A DNA stretch of 35,698 nt from CAYGLV01 sp964351025 (GTDB taxonomy: Bacteria; Actinomycetota; Thermoleophilia; Gaiellales; Gaiellaceae), in contig CAYGLV010000023.1 in NCBI GenBank assembly GCA_964351025.1, positions 1 through 35,698 of the forward strand, given 5' to 3'. The notes under the pieces were generated by a model that saw only the letters and a list, made by a program, of their open reading frames with translations, was not told the DNA's origin and ran no database searches. Below are positions 26,956 to 33,401 of the stretch, one piece after another. Numbering within the stretch: position 1 is the first letter of the stretch; each line of letters starts with the position of its first letter. Position numbers and translations under genes: made by a program.

Positions 26956-27234
26956 GTGGCACGGAAGCGGAACTGGATTCAGGAGGAGCGCCGGCGCACG
27001 CTCGGGGACTGGGTCGCCTTTTGCCTCGCGTGTGGGCACACGCTCCGCTTCTTCAACGAGAGCGAGGAGGCGCTGCCGTCCGGCTGCCCTCACTGCGGCG
27101 GCGAGTTGCGCCATCGCTGCCCGGCCTGCGAGGAGCTGATCGCCTCGGCGTTCGCGGTGCAGTGCGAGGCCTGTGGAGCAGAGGTGCGTCCGAACGAGTT
27201 CCTCGGCACTCCCATCCGCAAGTCCGGGCGGTAG
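26956..27234 (+). CDS. Double zinc-ribbon protein, 92 residues
   Basis: Small soluble protein with four CxxC pairs: C23/C26, C44/C47, C55/C58 and C70/C73, enough for two zinc-ribbon sites. The basic N-terminus (ARKRNWIQEERRR) may bind nucleic acid. Function is unknown. GTG at 26956 lies exactly 7 nt after TAGAGT, which predicts leaderless translation. The gene is complete and ends 21 bp before the second assembly gap, inside the 55-bp duplicated sequence, so its last codons appear twice in the scaffold. Confidence 0.75.
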   Translation: MARKRNWIQEERRRTLGDWVAFCLACGHTLRFFNESEEALPSGCPHCGGELRHRCPACEELIASAFAVQCEACGAEVRPNEFLGTPIRKSGR

Positions 27235-27410
27235 CGACACTCCCGGCGAGGCGCGNNNNNNNNNNNNNNNNNNNNNNNNNNNNNNNNNNNNNNNNNNNNN
27301 NNNNNNNNNNNNNNNNNNNNNNNNNNNNNNNNNNNNNNNNNNNNNNNNNNNNNNNCCTCGGCACTCCCATCCGCAAGTCCGGGCGGTAGCGACACTCCCG
27401 GCGAGGCGCG
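27201..27410. other. Second assembly gap flanked by an identical 55-bp overlap
   Basis: Bases 27256-27355 are N. The 55 bases before (27201-27255) and after (27356-27410) are identical, the same arrangement and length as at the first gap. Most probably the two contigs overlap and nothing is missing. The region from 27235 to 27555 holds no gene apart from this artefact and the hairpin at 27526-27552. Confidence 0.9.
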
Positions 27411-27525
27411 AAGCGCTGACGTCGAGCGCCGGAGCAACGAGCAGCGGCACCTCGGGCGGAGCGGGATTCACTCCCGCGCAGCCCACGCTCTCGCTTGAGC
27501 AGCGAGGGGCGCGAAGGAGGGGGCT

Positions 27526-27552
27526 CGTGGGGGAACCACGGGTTCCCCCACG
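27526..27552. terminator. Strong hairpin between converging genes
   Basis: CGTGGGGGAACC pairs perfectly with GGTTCCCCCACG around the 3-nt loop ACG. It lies 3 bp past the stop codon of the ASCH-like gene on the minus strand and could also stop plus-strand transcripts. On the minus strand a pyrimidine-rich but not pure T stretch follows. Confidence 0.65.
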
Positions 27553-27555
27553 CTT

Positions 27556-27918
27556 CTAGAACATGGTCCCGATGATCTGCGAGAAGCGGATCACCGTGAC
27601 GATGTCGTCGTCGGAAACCTCGCGGTTGTAGAGCTGGCCGAGGAAGCGGGCCATCTCCTCGGGTCTGCGAATCCCCGGGTTGTCATGCTCGATCTCGCGC
27701 GGAGAGACCTCACGGAGCCGCTTGACCTCGACCTTGTCGATGACCGCGTCGAAGATCTTCTCCCGCTGCCCGTAGCGCACTCCCACGAGCACGGTCACGA
27801 TCATCCCCTTCTTGTACTTCGCCGACTTGTCGCCGAGGCGGATGGTCGCGGTCTTGCGCTGCGTTCGAAGCTGGTCGGCCACGAGCGGCGAGTAGAAGTT
27901 GAGCGCGAACGTCGCCAC
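27556..27918 (-). CDS. ASCH-domain-like protein, 120 residues
   Basis: The sequence pattern is like the ASCH fold, a small beta-barrel related to PUA domains that often binds RNA: LNFYSPLVADQLRTQRKTATIRLGD near the start, a basic KKGMIVTVLVG strand, then VSPREIEHDNPGIRRPEEM. The function in this organism is not known and the assignment is by general similarity. GTG at 27918 lies 8 nt after TATGAT (27932-27927), another likely leaderless start. It is divergent from groES, 229 bp away. Confidence 0.65.
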   Translation of the reverse strand: MATFALNFYSPLVADQLRTQRKTATIRLGDKSAKYKKGMIVTVLVGVRYGQREKIFDAVIDKVEVKRLREVSPREIEHDNPGIRRPEEMARFLGQLYNREVSDDDIVTVIRFSQIIGTMF

Positions 27919-28022
27919 TGTCGGCCATCATAGTGGCTCCCGATCGGCGATCGCGCAACTCCCGCGGCGCGAGTTCCGCACCGTCGCGCGCTTTGTGACA
28001 CGTCTCGCGCGTCGTGCAGGTG

Positions 28023-28049
28023 GGATCTCAGTCCGAGGCGCTGAGATCC
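28023..28049. promoter_or_regulatory. 9-N9-9 palindrome upstream of groES (possible second operator)
   Basis: GGATCTCAG (28023-28031) and CTGAGATCC (28041-28049) form a perfect inverted repeat with a 9-bp spacer. This is the same 27-bp geometry as CIRCE but a different sequence. It lies immediately upstream of the likely groES -35. No T-tract follows, so a terminator is less likely than an operator. Confidence 0.55.
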
Positions 28050-28050
28050 T

Positions 28051-28079
28051 GTGGCACGCTGGAAGAACGGTGCTACACT
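28051..28079 (+). promoter_or_regulatory. groESL promoter
   Basis: GTGGCA (28051-28056) and TACACT (28074-28079) are separated by 17 bp; the -10 has an extended TGC in front. The predicted start, near 28086, falls inside the CIRCE operator, as expected for HrcA repression. Confidence 0.6.
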
Positions 28080-28083
28080 CGTG

Positions 28084-28110
28084 CTGGCACTCGGTAAGCA
28101 TGAGTGCCAA
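28084..28110. promoter_or_regulatory. CIRCE operator (HrcA binding site)
   Basis: CTGGCACTC, 9-bp spacer, GAGTGCCAA. This matches the known TTAGCACTC-N9-GAGTGCTAA consensus except for matched changes in the arms. HrcA binds this element and represses chaperonin genes until heat or protein stress. HrcA itself is not encoded in the window. Confidence 0.9.
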
Positions 28111-28147
28111 CGTGTGTCACAAAGTTCACACTACAGGAGGCGTGTGC

Positions 28148-28468
28148 ATGAACCTGCAGCCGCTAGGCGACCGTCTGATCGTCGAGGTCCTCGAAGAGGA
28201 CATGACGACGATCAGCGGCATCGTGCTGCCCGACACCGCCCAGGAGAAGCCGCAGCGCGGCCGCGTCCTTGCAGTCGGCCCGGGCCCCCGGGACGAGGAC
28301 GGCGAGTACATCCCCATGGACGTCGCGGTCGGGGACGAGATCATCTTCTCCAAGTACGGCGGTACAGAGATCAAGATCGGCGTCGACGAGGTGCTGATTC
28401 TCCGCGAGTCGGACGTGCTCGCGAAGGTCGTTGGCACTCGCAAGCCCGCCGGCTCCAAGAAGAAGTAA
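28148..28468 (+). CDS. groES: Co-chaperonin GroES
   Basis: Ten-kDa lid of the GroEL chamber. The 106 residues start MNLQPLGDRLIVEVLEED and include the mobile loop (TTISGIVLPDTAQEKPQRG) and the roof-region segment ending in SKYGGTEIKI. ATG at 28148 is chosen because AGGAGG ends 7 nt before it; the upstream GTG at 28142 is too close. It is slightly longer than usual through a Lys-rich tail (RKPAGSKKK). First gene of the CIRCE-controlled operon. Confidence 0.96.
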   Translation: MNLQPLGDRLIVEVLEEDMTTISGIVLPDTAQEKPQRGRVLAVGPGPRDEDGEYIPMDVAVGDEIIFSKYGGTEIKIGVDEVLILRESDVLAKVVGTRKPAGSKKK

Positions 28469-28484
28469 GGAGGAATTCGAAGAT

Positions 28485-30119
28485 ATGGCTCACAAGGAGC
28501 TCAAGTTCAACGAGGACGCGCGTCGCGCGCTCGAGCGCGGCGTCAACATCCTCGCCGACGCAGTGAAGGTGACGCTCGGCCCAAAGGGCCGCTACGTCGT
28601 GCTGGACAAGAAGTTCGGCGCGCCGACGATCACGAACGACGGCGTCACCATCGCCCGGGAGATCGAGCTCGAGGACAGCTTCGAGAACCAGGGTGCGCAG
28701 CTCGTGCGCGAGGTCGCCACCGCGACGAACGACGTCGCGGGCGACGGCACGACGACCGCGACCGTGCTTGCCCAGGCGATCGTGCGTGAGGGCCTGAAGA
28801 ACGTGGCCGCCGGCGCGAATCCGATGGGGCTCAAGCGCGGTATCGAGCAGGCTGTCGGGCTGGTCGTCGACGACCTCAAGAAGCAGTCGAAGGAGATCTC
28901 GGGCAAGGAGGACATCGCCCGGGTCGCAACCATCTCGGCGCGCGAGCGCGAGATCGGCGACGTGATCGCCGATGCCATCGAGAAGGTCGGCAAGGACGGC
29001 GTCGTGAACGTCGAGGAGGGCCAGACGTTCGGCCTCGAGCTCGAGTTCACGGAGGGCATGCAGTTCGACAAGGGCTACCTGTCGCCGTACATGATCACCG
29101 ACGCGGAGCGCATGGAAGCGGTGCTCGAGGATCCGTACATCCTGATCGCCAACCAGAAGATCGGCGCGGTCAAGGACATCCTGCCGGTGCTCGAGCAGGT
29201 CATCCAGGCCGGCCGGCCGCTGCTCATCGTGGCCGAGGACGTCGAGGGCGAGTCGCTCGCGACGATCGTCGTCAACAAGCTGCGCGGCACGTTCACCGCC
29301 GTCGCGGTCAAGGCTCCGGGCTTCGGCGACCGCCGCAAGCGGATGCTCGAGGACATCGCGGTCCTGACCGGCGGCGAGGTGATCACCGAGGAGCTGGGCC
29401 TCAAGCTCGAGAACACGAAGCTCACGCAGCTCGGCCGCGCCCGCAAGGTCGTCGTCGACAAGGACTCGACGACGCTCATCGACGGCGCCGGCAAGGGTGA
29501 CGCGATCAAGGCTCGGATCAAGCAGCTCAAGGCTGAGATCGAGACGACCGACTCGGACTTCGACCGCGAGAAGCTGCAGGAGCGGCTGGCGAAGCTCTCC
29601 GGCGGTGTCGCGGTGGTCAAGGTCGGCGCTGCCACCGAGACCGAGATGAAGGAGAAGAAGCACCGCGTCGAGGACGCGCTGCAGGCCACCCGCGCAGCCC
29701 TCGAAGAGGGCATCGTGCCGGGCGGCGGCGTCGCGCTGCTGAACGCTGGCGACTCGATCAAGGCGGCCCTCGACAAGATCGAGGGCGACGAGCGCACCGG
29801 AGCGAACATCATCGTCCGCGCACTCGAGGAGCCGATCCGGCAGCTCTCCTACAACGCCGGGCTCGAGGGCTCCGTCGTGGTGGACAAGATCCGCCAGCAG
29901 GCGAAGGGCTTCGGCCTGAACGTCGACACGGGGGTGTACGAGAACCTCGTCAAGGCGGGGATCATCGACCCGACCATGGTGACGCGCTCGGCGCTGCAGA
30001 ACGCCGCGTCGATCGCGAAGAACATCCTCACCACCGAGGTGATCGTCGCGGAGGCGCCTGAGAAGCCAGGCTCCGGCGGCATGGGCGGCGGGATGCCCGA
30101 CATGAGCGGGATGATGTAA
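28485..30119 (+). CDS. groEL: Chaperonin GroEL
   Basis: Sixty-kDa ATP-driven folding chamber subunit, 544 residues. The ATP site is visible in VTLGPKGRYVVLDKKFG and NDVAGDGTTTATVLAQAI, and the apical and equatorial segments are of normal length, ending in the Gly/Met-rich tail GGMGGGMPDMSGMM. This tail type is usual for housekeeping GroEL; His-rich tails occur in some actinobacterial GroEL1 proteins. ATG at 28485 follows AAGGAGG 11 nt upstream and the groES stop by 16 bp. Confidence 0.97.
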   Translation: MAHKELKFNEDARRALERGVNILADAVKVTLGPKGRYVVLDKKFGAPTITNDGVTIAREIELEDSFENQGAQLVREVATATNDVAGDGTTTATVLAQAIVREGLKNVAAGANPMGLKRGIEQAVGLVVDDLKKQSKEISGKEDIARVATISAREREIGDVIADAIEKVGKDGVVNVEEGQTFGLELEFTEGMQFDKGYLSPYMITDAERMEAVLEDPYILIANQKIGAVKDILPVLEQVIQAGRPLLIVAEDVEGESLATIVVNKLRGTFTAVAVKAPGFGDRRKRMLEDIAVLTGGEVITEELGLKLENTKLTQLGRARKVVVDKDSTTLIDGAGKGDAIKARIKQLKAEIETTDSDFDREKLQERLAKLSGGVAVVKVGAATETEMKEKKHRVEDALQATRAALEEGIVPGGGVALLNAGDSIKAALDKIEGDERTGANIIVRALEEPIRQLSYNAGLEGSVVVDKIRQQAKGFGLNVDTGVYENLVKAGIIDPTMVTRSALQNAASIAKNILTTEVIVAEAPEKPGSGGMGGGMPDMSGMM

Positions 30120-30121
30120 AG

Positions 30122-30135
30122 AGCCCGAACGGGCT
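30122..30135 (+). terminator. Short hairpin just after groEL
   Basis: AGCCC (30122-30126) pairs with GGGCT (30131-30135), followed by TT. It starts 3 bp past the groEL stop codon and may be the first of two tandem terminators. Confidence 0.5.
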
Positions 30136-30145
30136 TTGGATCGAC

Positions 30146-30175
30146 CGAAGGGGCCGGCGCAAGCCGGCCCCTTCG
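30146..30175 (+). terminator. Strong groESL terminator hairpin
   Basis: CGAAGGGGCCGGC pairs perfectly with GCCGGCCCCTTCG around the GNRA-type tetraloop GCAA, a 13-bp stem. Only a weak T-containing stretch follows. Confidence 0.8.
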
Positions 30176-30212
30176 CAGTTCTCGGGCAACCGGTGAGCCG
30201 CCTCGAAACGAA

Positions 30213-30235
30213 AGACGGCGCCTATAGCGCCGTCT
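30213..30235 (-). terminator. Rho-independent terminator for the sulfite-oxidase-like gene
   Basis: AGACGGCGC and GCGCCGTCT form a 9-bp stem around a 5-nt loop. Read on the minus strand it is followed by TTCGTTTCG, a T-rich tract, so it most likely ends minus-strand transcripts coming from 30317. Confidence 0.65.
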
Positions 30236-30296
30236 GTCGGGGATGGTACTGGGGGAGGTGGGTAGGCGAGATATCGGTCGCCCGTGGCGCAGCCGT

Positions 30297-30314
30297 ATCC
30301 CTCGATCGAGGGAT
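30297..30314. repeat. Perfect 18-bp palindrome
   Basis: ATCCCTCGATCGAGGGAT reads the same on both strands. It begins 2 bp past the stop codon of the sulfite-oxidase-like gene. It could be a hairpin with a GATC loop or a protein binding site. Confidence 0.6.
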
Positions 30315-30316
30315 CT

Positions 30317-30922
30317 CTAGAAGCCGTACCGTTCTTCCTTCCAGGGATCGGCCTCGTTGTGGTAGCCGTAGCCCTCCCAGAACCCCGGGCGGTCCTCGGC
30401 GAGCAACTCGATCCCGCGCAGCCACTTGGCGCTCTTCCAGAAGTACTTGCCGGGAATCACGAGCCGCAGCGGCCACCCGTGGTCCGGGGTCAGCGGCGCG
30501 CCGTCGGCCTCGTACGCGAGCAGCGCCCCGGCCTCTTCCAGAAACGAGACCGGCACGTTGGCCGTGAATCCGGCCTCGGCGTGGGCGACCGCAAAGCGGG
30601 CGCTTGGACGTTGCCCGATCAGCGGTCTCACCGCGCCCCACGCGACGCCTTTGAAGGTCGTGTCGAAGCGGCTCCAGCGCGTAACGCAGTGGATGTCCTG
30701 CTTCACCTCGACCGTCGGGAGCGCCAGCAGCTCCTGCCACGTCACCTCGATCGGCGTGTCCACCTCGCCCCAGACGCGGAAGCTCCACGTCGCAAGGTCG
30801 ACGTGCGGCACCTCGCCCGCGTGCAGGACGGGCCACTTCTCGGTCAGGTACTGCCCCGGCGGCAGCCGCGCCGGGTCGTAGCCCAGCTCCTCGGCCTTTC
30901 GCTCCGCCTTGCTCCTGAACAT
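30317..30922 (-). CDS. Sulfite-oxidase-like molybdopterin oxidoreductase
   Basis: Cytoplasmic member of the sulfite oxidase fold, 201 residues, which binds the molybdenum cofactor. The Mo-ligating cysteine is C79 in DIHCVTRWSRFDTTFKGV. Other blocks are LTPDHGWPLRLVIPGKYFWKSAKW and ELLAEDRPGFWEGYGYHNEADPW, typical of the short YuiH-like group. No Tat signal or dimerisation domain is present; the substrate is not known. ATG at 30922 has TAGTGT (30935-30930) exactly 7 nt upstream, so a leaderless mRNA is likely. It shares its promoter interval with the YgfZ-like gene. Confidence 0.9.
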   Translation of the reverse strand: MFRSKAERKAEELGYDPARLPPGQYLTEKWPVLHAGEVPHVDLATWSFRVWGEVDTPIEVTWQELLALPTVEVKQDIHCVTRWSRFDTTFKGVAWGAVRPLIGQRPSARFAVAHAEAGFTANVPVSFLEEAGALLAYEADGAPLTPDHGWPLRLVIPGKYFWKSAKWLRGIELLAEDRPGFWEGYGYHNEADPWKEERYGF

Positions 30923-30941
30923 GGTCCGTACACTAGACAAC
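30923..30941. promoter_or_regulatory. 19-bp bidirectional promoter with overlapping -10 elements
   Basis: The heptamer TACACTA (30929-30935) reads as TACACT on the plus strand and TAGTGT on the minus strand. Each hexamer ends exactly 7 nt before a start codon: GTG at 30942 (plus) and ATG at 30922 (minus). Confidence 0.65.
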
Positions 30942-31739
30942 GTGGTCGCGACGGCGATACGCGCCGGCCGCAGGCCCCGTGCCTTTGTCGGGGTCACCGG
31001 CCCGGACGCGGAGGACTACCTCCAACGGATGCTCTCGAACGACGTCGAGGCGCTTTCCCCCGGTGAGGCCTGCGAGGCACTGCTCCTCACGGCGAAAGCT
31101 CGCCTGATCGCCCCTCTGGTGGTCGTCCGGCGAGCGGTGGACGACTTCCTGCTCCTGACCGAGCCCGAGCTTGGGGAGCGTGTGCGGGACGAGCTGCTGC
31201 GCTTCCGGTTCGCGGCGAAGGCGGCGATCGAGCCCGAAGAGCACGAGTCGTGGGTCGTGCTCGGCTCTGGCGAGGGCGGCATCCCGTGCCGCGACTACGG
31301 CGTTCCGGCGGTCGAGCTGCTCGACGAACGCCCTGACGCAGCCGACGTCTCGGCCGAGGAGCTCGAGCTGCTGCGGATCCGCGCAGGGGTGCCGCGCTGG
31401 GGGCGCGAGCTCGACGAGCGCGTCCTCCCCGCCGAGGCGGGGCTCGACGCCCGTGCGATCAGCTTCACCAAGGGCTGCTATCCGGGCCAGGAGCCCGTGG
31501 CGCGGCTTCACTACCGGGGCCACGCGAACCGGGGTTTGCGCGTACTCGCGCTGGAAGGCGGCGAGCTTCCTGCCTACGACGCCGAGCTGACGTGGGAGGG
31601 AAGGCCGGTGGGTCGGATCACGAGCGCGGCGAGCGACCCGGAGGGGGGCGTCCTCTGTCTCGCCTACGTGAGGGCCGAGGTGCCGCCGGATGCCGCCCTG
31701 GCGCTCGGCGCTCGGTGCGCAAGGCAGCTTCCAGCGTAG
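30942..31739 (+). CDS. YgfZ/GcvT-family folate-binding protein
   Basis: Relative of the glycine-cleavage T protein that helps repair or assemble Fe-S enzymes in a folate-dependent way. The 265-residue protein has the family signature KGCYPGQEPVARLHYRGHANR, with the conserved cysteine. GVTGPDAEDYLQRMLSNDV at the N-terminus is also typical. GTG at 30942 is preferred since TACACT lies 7 nt upstream; ATG at 30921 is in frame but would overlap the start codon of the divergent gene. The Fe-S repair role would fit a window rich in Fe-S enzymes, which is inference. Confidence 0.88.
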   Translation: MVATAIRAGRRPRAFVGVTGPDAEDYLQRMLSNDVEALSPGEACEALLLTAKARLIAPLVVVRRAVDDFLLLTEPELGERVRDELLRFRFAAKAAIEPEEHESWVVLGSGEGGIPCRDYGVPAVELLDERPDAADVSAEELELLRIRAGVPRWGRELDERVLPAEAGLDARAISFTKGCYPGQEPVARLHYRGHANRGLRVLALEGGELPAYDAELTWEGRPVGRITSAASDPEGGVLCLAYVRAEVPPDAALALGARCARQLPA

Positions 31740-31759
31740 TGCGTTCCCGCGCGTTGCGA

Positions 31760-31832
31760 TGCGCCCGGCAAGATTCGAACTTGCGACCTCTGCCTCCGCA
31801 GGGCAGCGCTCTATCCCCTGAGCTACGGGCGC
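31760..31832 (-). tRNA. tRNA-Arg, anticodon GCG
   Basis: A full cloverleaf is present on the minus strand: acceptor stem GCGCCCG/CGGGCGC, D-stem GCTC/GAGC, anticodon stem CTGCC/GGCAG with loop CTGCGGA, variable loop AGGTC, T-stem GCAAG/CTTGC with loop TTCGAAT, and discriminator A. All stems are perfect. The anticodon reads GCG, for CGC (and by wobble CGT) arginine codons. The 3' CCA is not encoded. Most bacteria read these codons with anticodon ACG (inosine). A -10-like TAGACT (31848-31843) stands 10 nt upstream. Confidence 0.93.
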
Positions 31833-31854
31833 GGGGGGAACTAGTCTAGCGGCG
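31833..31854. promoter_or_regulatory. Shared divergent promoter: tRNA-Arg and cyclodeaminase-family gene
   Basis: TAGTCTA (31842-31848) contains TAGTCT on the plus strand, 7 nt before GTG at 31855, and TAGACT on the minus strand, 10 nt before the tRNA 5' end. The interval is only 22 bp. Confidence 0.55.
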
Positions 31855-32784
31855 GTGCCCCTCTACCTCTCCGAGACCGATGTTGCGTCGCTCCTGACAA
31901 CGGCGGAGGCGGTGCCGGTGCTCGAGGACTGCTTCCGAAGGCTTGCGGCCGGCACGTGCAGCAGCCGCCCCCGCGAGCGTCTCCCGCTCGAGGCCGGCTA
32001 CTTCGCCGTCATGGCGGCGACCGACACCGAGCTCGGCTACGCGGGCCTCAAGAGCTACACGCTCGTGGACGGGCGCCTCGCGTTCGTCGTCTGTCTCTTC
32101 GAGCTTGCGACCGGAACGCTCGCGGCGGTGCTCGAAGCCGACCTGCTCGGCAGGATTCGCACCGGCGCCGCGAGCGGGGTCGCCGCCCGGCACCTCGCTC
32201 GGGCGGGTGCGACGAGCCTCGGGGTGATCGGCTGTGGACGGCAGGCCGAGACCCAGGTCGCGGCGATCCGTGCCGCCGTGCCGTCCCTCGAGCACGTCGT
32301 CGCCCATTGCCGGACGCCGGCAACGCTGGCCGCCTTCTGCGAGCTCACCGGTGCGAGGCCCGCCGAGAGCGCGAGCGACGCCGGCGCGCAAGACGTTGTC
32401 GTGACAGCGACGACGTCGACGGACCCCGTCCTGCGGGGAGAGTGGCTGGGCGAGGGCGCCCTCGTCTGCGCGATCGGCGCCAACGATCCTCGGGCGCGCG
32501 AGCTCGACAACGTCGTGCTCGAGCGGGCGGCATTCGTCTGCTGCGATTCGCGCGAGCAAGCGCGGCTCGAGTCGGGCGACCTGATCGAGCCCGTCGCGGG
32601 CGGGGTGCTCGACTGGCTCGAGGTGCATGAGCTCCAGGAGGTTGTTGTGGGTGCCGTGCAGGGGCGGAGCTCCGAGCGCGACGTCGTGGTCTTCAAGTCG
32701 AACGGGCTTGCGGCGTGGGACGTGGCGATCAGCGTCACTGCGCTCGGGCGGGCGCGCGAGGCCGGGATCGGGCGCGAGCTCTAG
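31855..32784 (+). CDS. Ornithine cyclodeaminase / mu-crystallin family protein
   Basis: NAD(P)-dependent family whose members include ornithine cyclodeaminase, alanine dehydrogenase and ketimine reductases. The 309 residues have the substrate-side block GYAGLKSYTL and LLGRIRTGAASGVAARHLAR, then the Rossmann motif GVIGCGRQAETQ near residue 123 and TSTDPVLRGEWL. The true substrate cannot be decided. GTG at 31855 has TAGTCT 7 nt upstream. Its stop codon overlaps that of the converging gene in CTAG. Confidence 0.88.
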   Translation: MPLYLSETDVASLLTTAEAVPVLEDCFRRLAAGTCSSRPRERLPLEAGYFAVMAATDTELGYAGLKSYTLVDGRLAFVVCLFELATGTLAAVLEADLLGRIRTGAASGVAARHLARAGATSLGVIGCGRQAETQVAAIRAAVPSLEHVVAHCRTPATLAAFCELTGARPAESASDAGAQDVVVTATTSTDPVLRGEWLGEGALVCAIGANDPRARELDNVVLERAAFVCCDSREQARLESGDLIEPVAGGVLDWLEVHELQEVVVGAVQGRSSERDVVVFKSNGLAAWDVAISVTALGRAREAGIGREL

Positions 32785-33035
32785 GAGCCTTCGCCGGCGG
32801 CGACGCCGGCGCGGGCGGCCTCGATCATGTCCCCGCCGATGGCGTGGATGATCTCGGGTCGGTCGAGAAGTCGTGCCCGCTGCTCGGCGCTCAGGCGGTT
32901 CATGATGTAGCGGTCGTCGAGGATCTCGGACAACGCGCGCCCACGATCGTGCTCGCGGATGACGTAGGCGGCGGCGCGGTCTTCTGCGGTCGCGTGCTGG
33001 AAGAGAAATGAGAAGATGTTCTTGAAGATTGCCAC
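32781..33035 (-). CDS. Hypothetical protein, 84 residues
   Basis: I do not recognise it. The N-terminus is amphipathic and aromatic (AIFKNIFSFLF), which could touch a membrane. The middle is charged and helical (HATAEDRAAAYVIREHDRGRAL, read from residue 14), then an Ala/Gly-rich tail. GTG at 33035 lies exactly 7 nt after TACAAT (33048-33043), a very good -10, so a leaderless start is likely. Its TAG overlaps that of the converging cyclodeaminase-family gene. Confidence 0.6.
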   Translation of the reverse strand: MAIFKNIFSFLFQHATAEDRAAAYVIREHDRGRALSEILDDRYIMNRLSAEQRARLLDRPEIIHAIGGDMIEAARAGVAAGEGS

Positions 33036-33059
33036 CGAGGGGATTGTAATTCAGGTGCA
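33036..33059. promoter_or_regulatory. 24-bp bidirectional promoter with overlapping -10 elements
   Basis: ATTGTAAT (33043-33050) gives TGTAAT on the plus strand, 9 nt before ATG at 33060, and TACAAT on the minus strand, 7 nt before GTG at 33035. It is the only AT-rich stretch in this neighbourhood. Confidence 0.65.
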
Positions 33060-33401
33060 ATGAAACGAGGGTCTTCTTCCGGACATGCGGCGGAGCGTGT
33101 GCTGCACGGCGTGGACGACGCCGGCGCCGAGGAGCGGATCGTGATCTGGATCGACCGCAAGCCGGGAGCCGTGTGGGCGGTCGGGCGCACGGTCAACCCC
33201 CAGCACCGGCCGAGCGACGAGCCGCGTCCTGCCGACTACCTCTTCGAGGGCTTCGAGCTTGGGGACGCGCTGCAGGCGGCGAACGAGGCACTGGAGGACG
33301 ATGTCGTGGTACTCGAGGGGGACGGGGGCAGCACGGGCGTGAGGCCCTTCACTCGGAAGGAAGTGCTGCCACTCCTCGAGCGGCTCTTCTTCGGCCGCTG
33401 A
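33060..33401 (+). CDS. Hypothetical protein, 113 residues
   Basis: No family is recognised. The central part (RIVIWIDRKPGAVWAVGRTVNP) suggests beta-strands and the C-terminal part (ELGDALQAANEALEDDVVVLEGD and RKEVLPLLERLFFGR) suggests helices, so a small alpha/beta protein is likely. There is no signal peptide or cysteine motif. ATG at 33060 is preceded by TGTAAT 9 nt upstream; CAGGTG could serve as a poor ribosome site. The TGA falls inside the long hairpin that follows. Confidence 0.6.
   Translation: MKRGSSSGHAAERVLHGVDDAGAEERIVIWIDRKPGAVWAVGRTVNPQHRPSDEPRPADYLFEGFELGDALQAANEALEDDVVVLEGDGGSTGVRPFTRKEVLPLLERLFFGR

Noticed and set aside
28371..29663. 430-codon open frame opposite groEL
   Set aside because: It is composed of the reversed codon pattern of groEL and resembles no known family; groEL is unmistakable on the other strand.
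30909..30941. Earlier start (ATG 30921 or TTG 30909) for the YgfZ-like gene
   Set aside because: It would overlap the start codon of the divergent sulfite-oxidase-like gene, has no ribosome binding site and would place the promoter inside that gene. GTG 30942 fits the -10 spacing.
31846..33060. Long 404-codon open frame on the minus strand
   Set aside because: It lies antisense to the cyclodeaminase-family gene and through the tRNA, starts with TTG, and has an Arg/His/Pro-rich composition typical of shadow frames in high-GC DNA.
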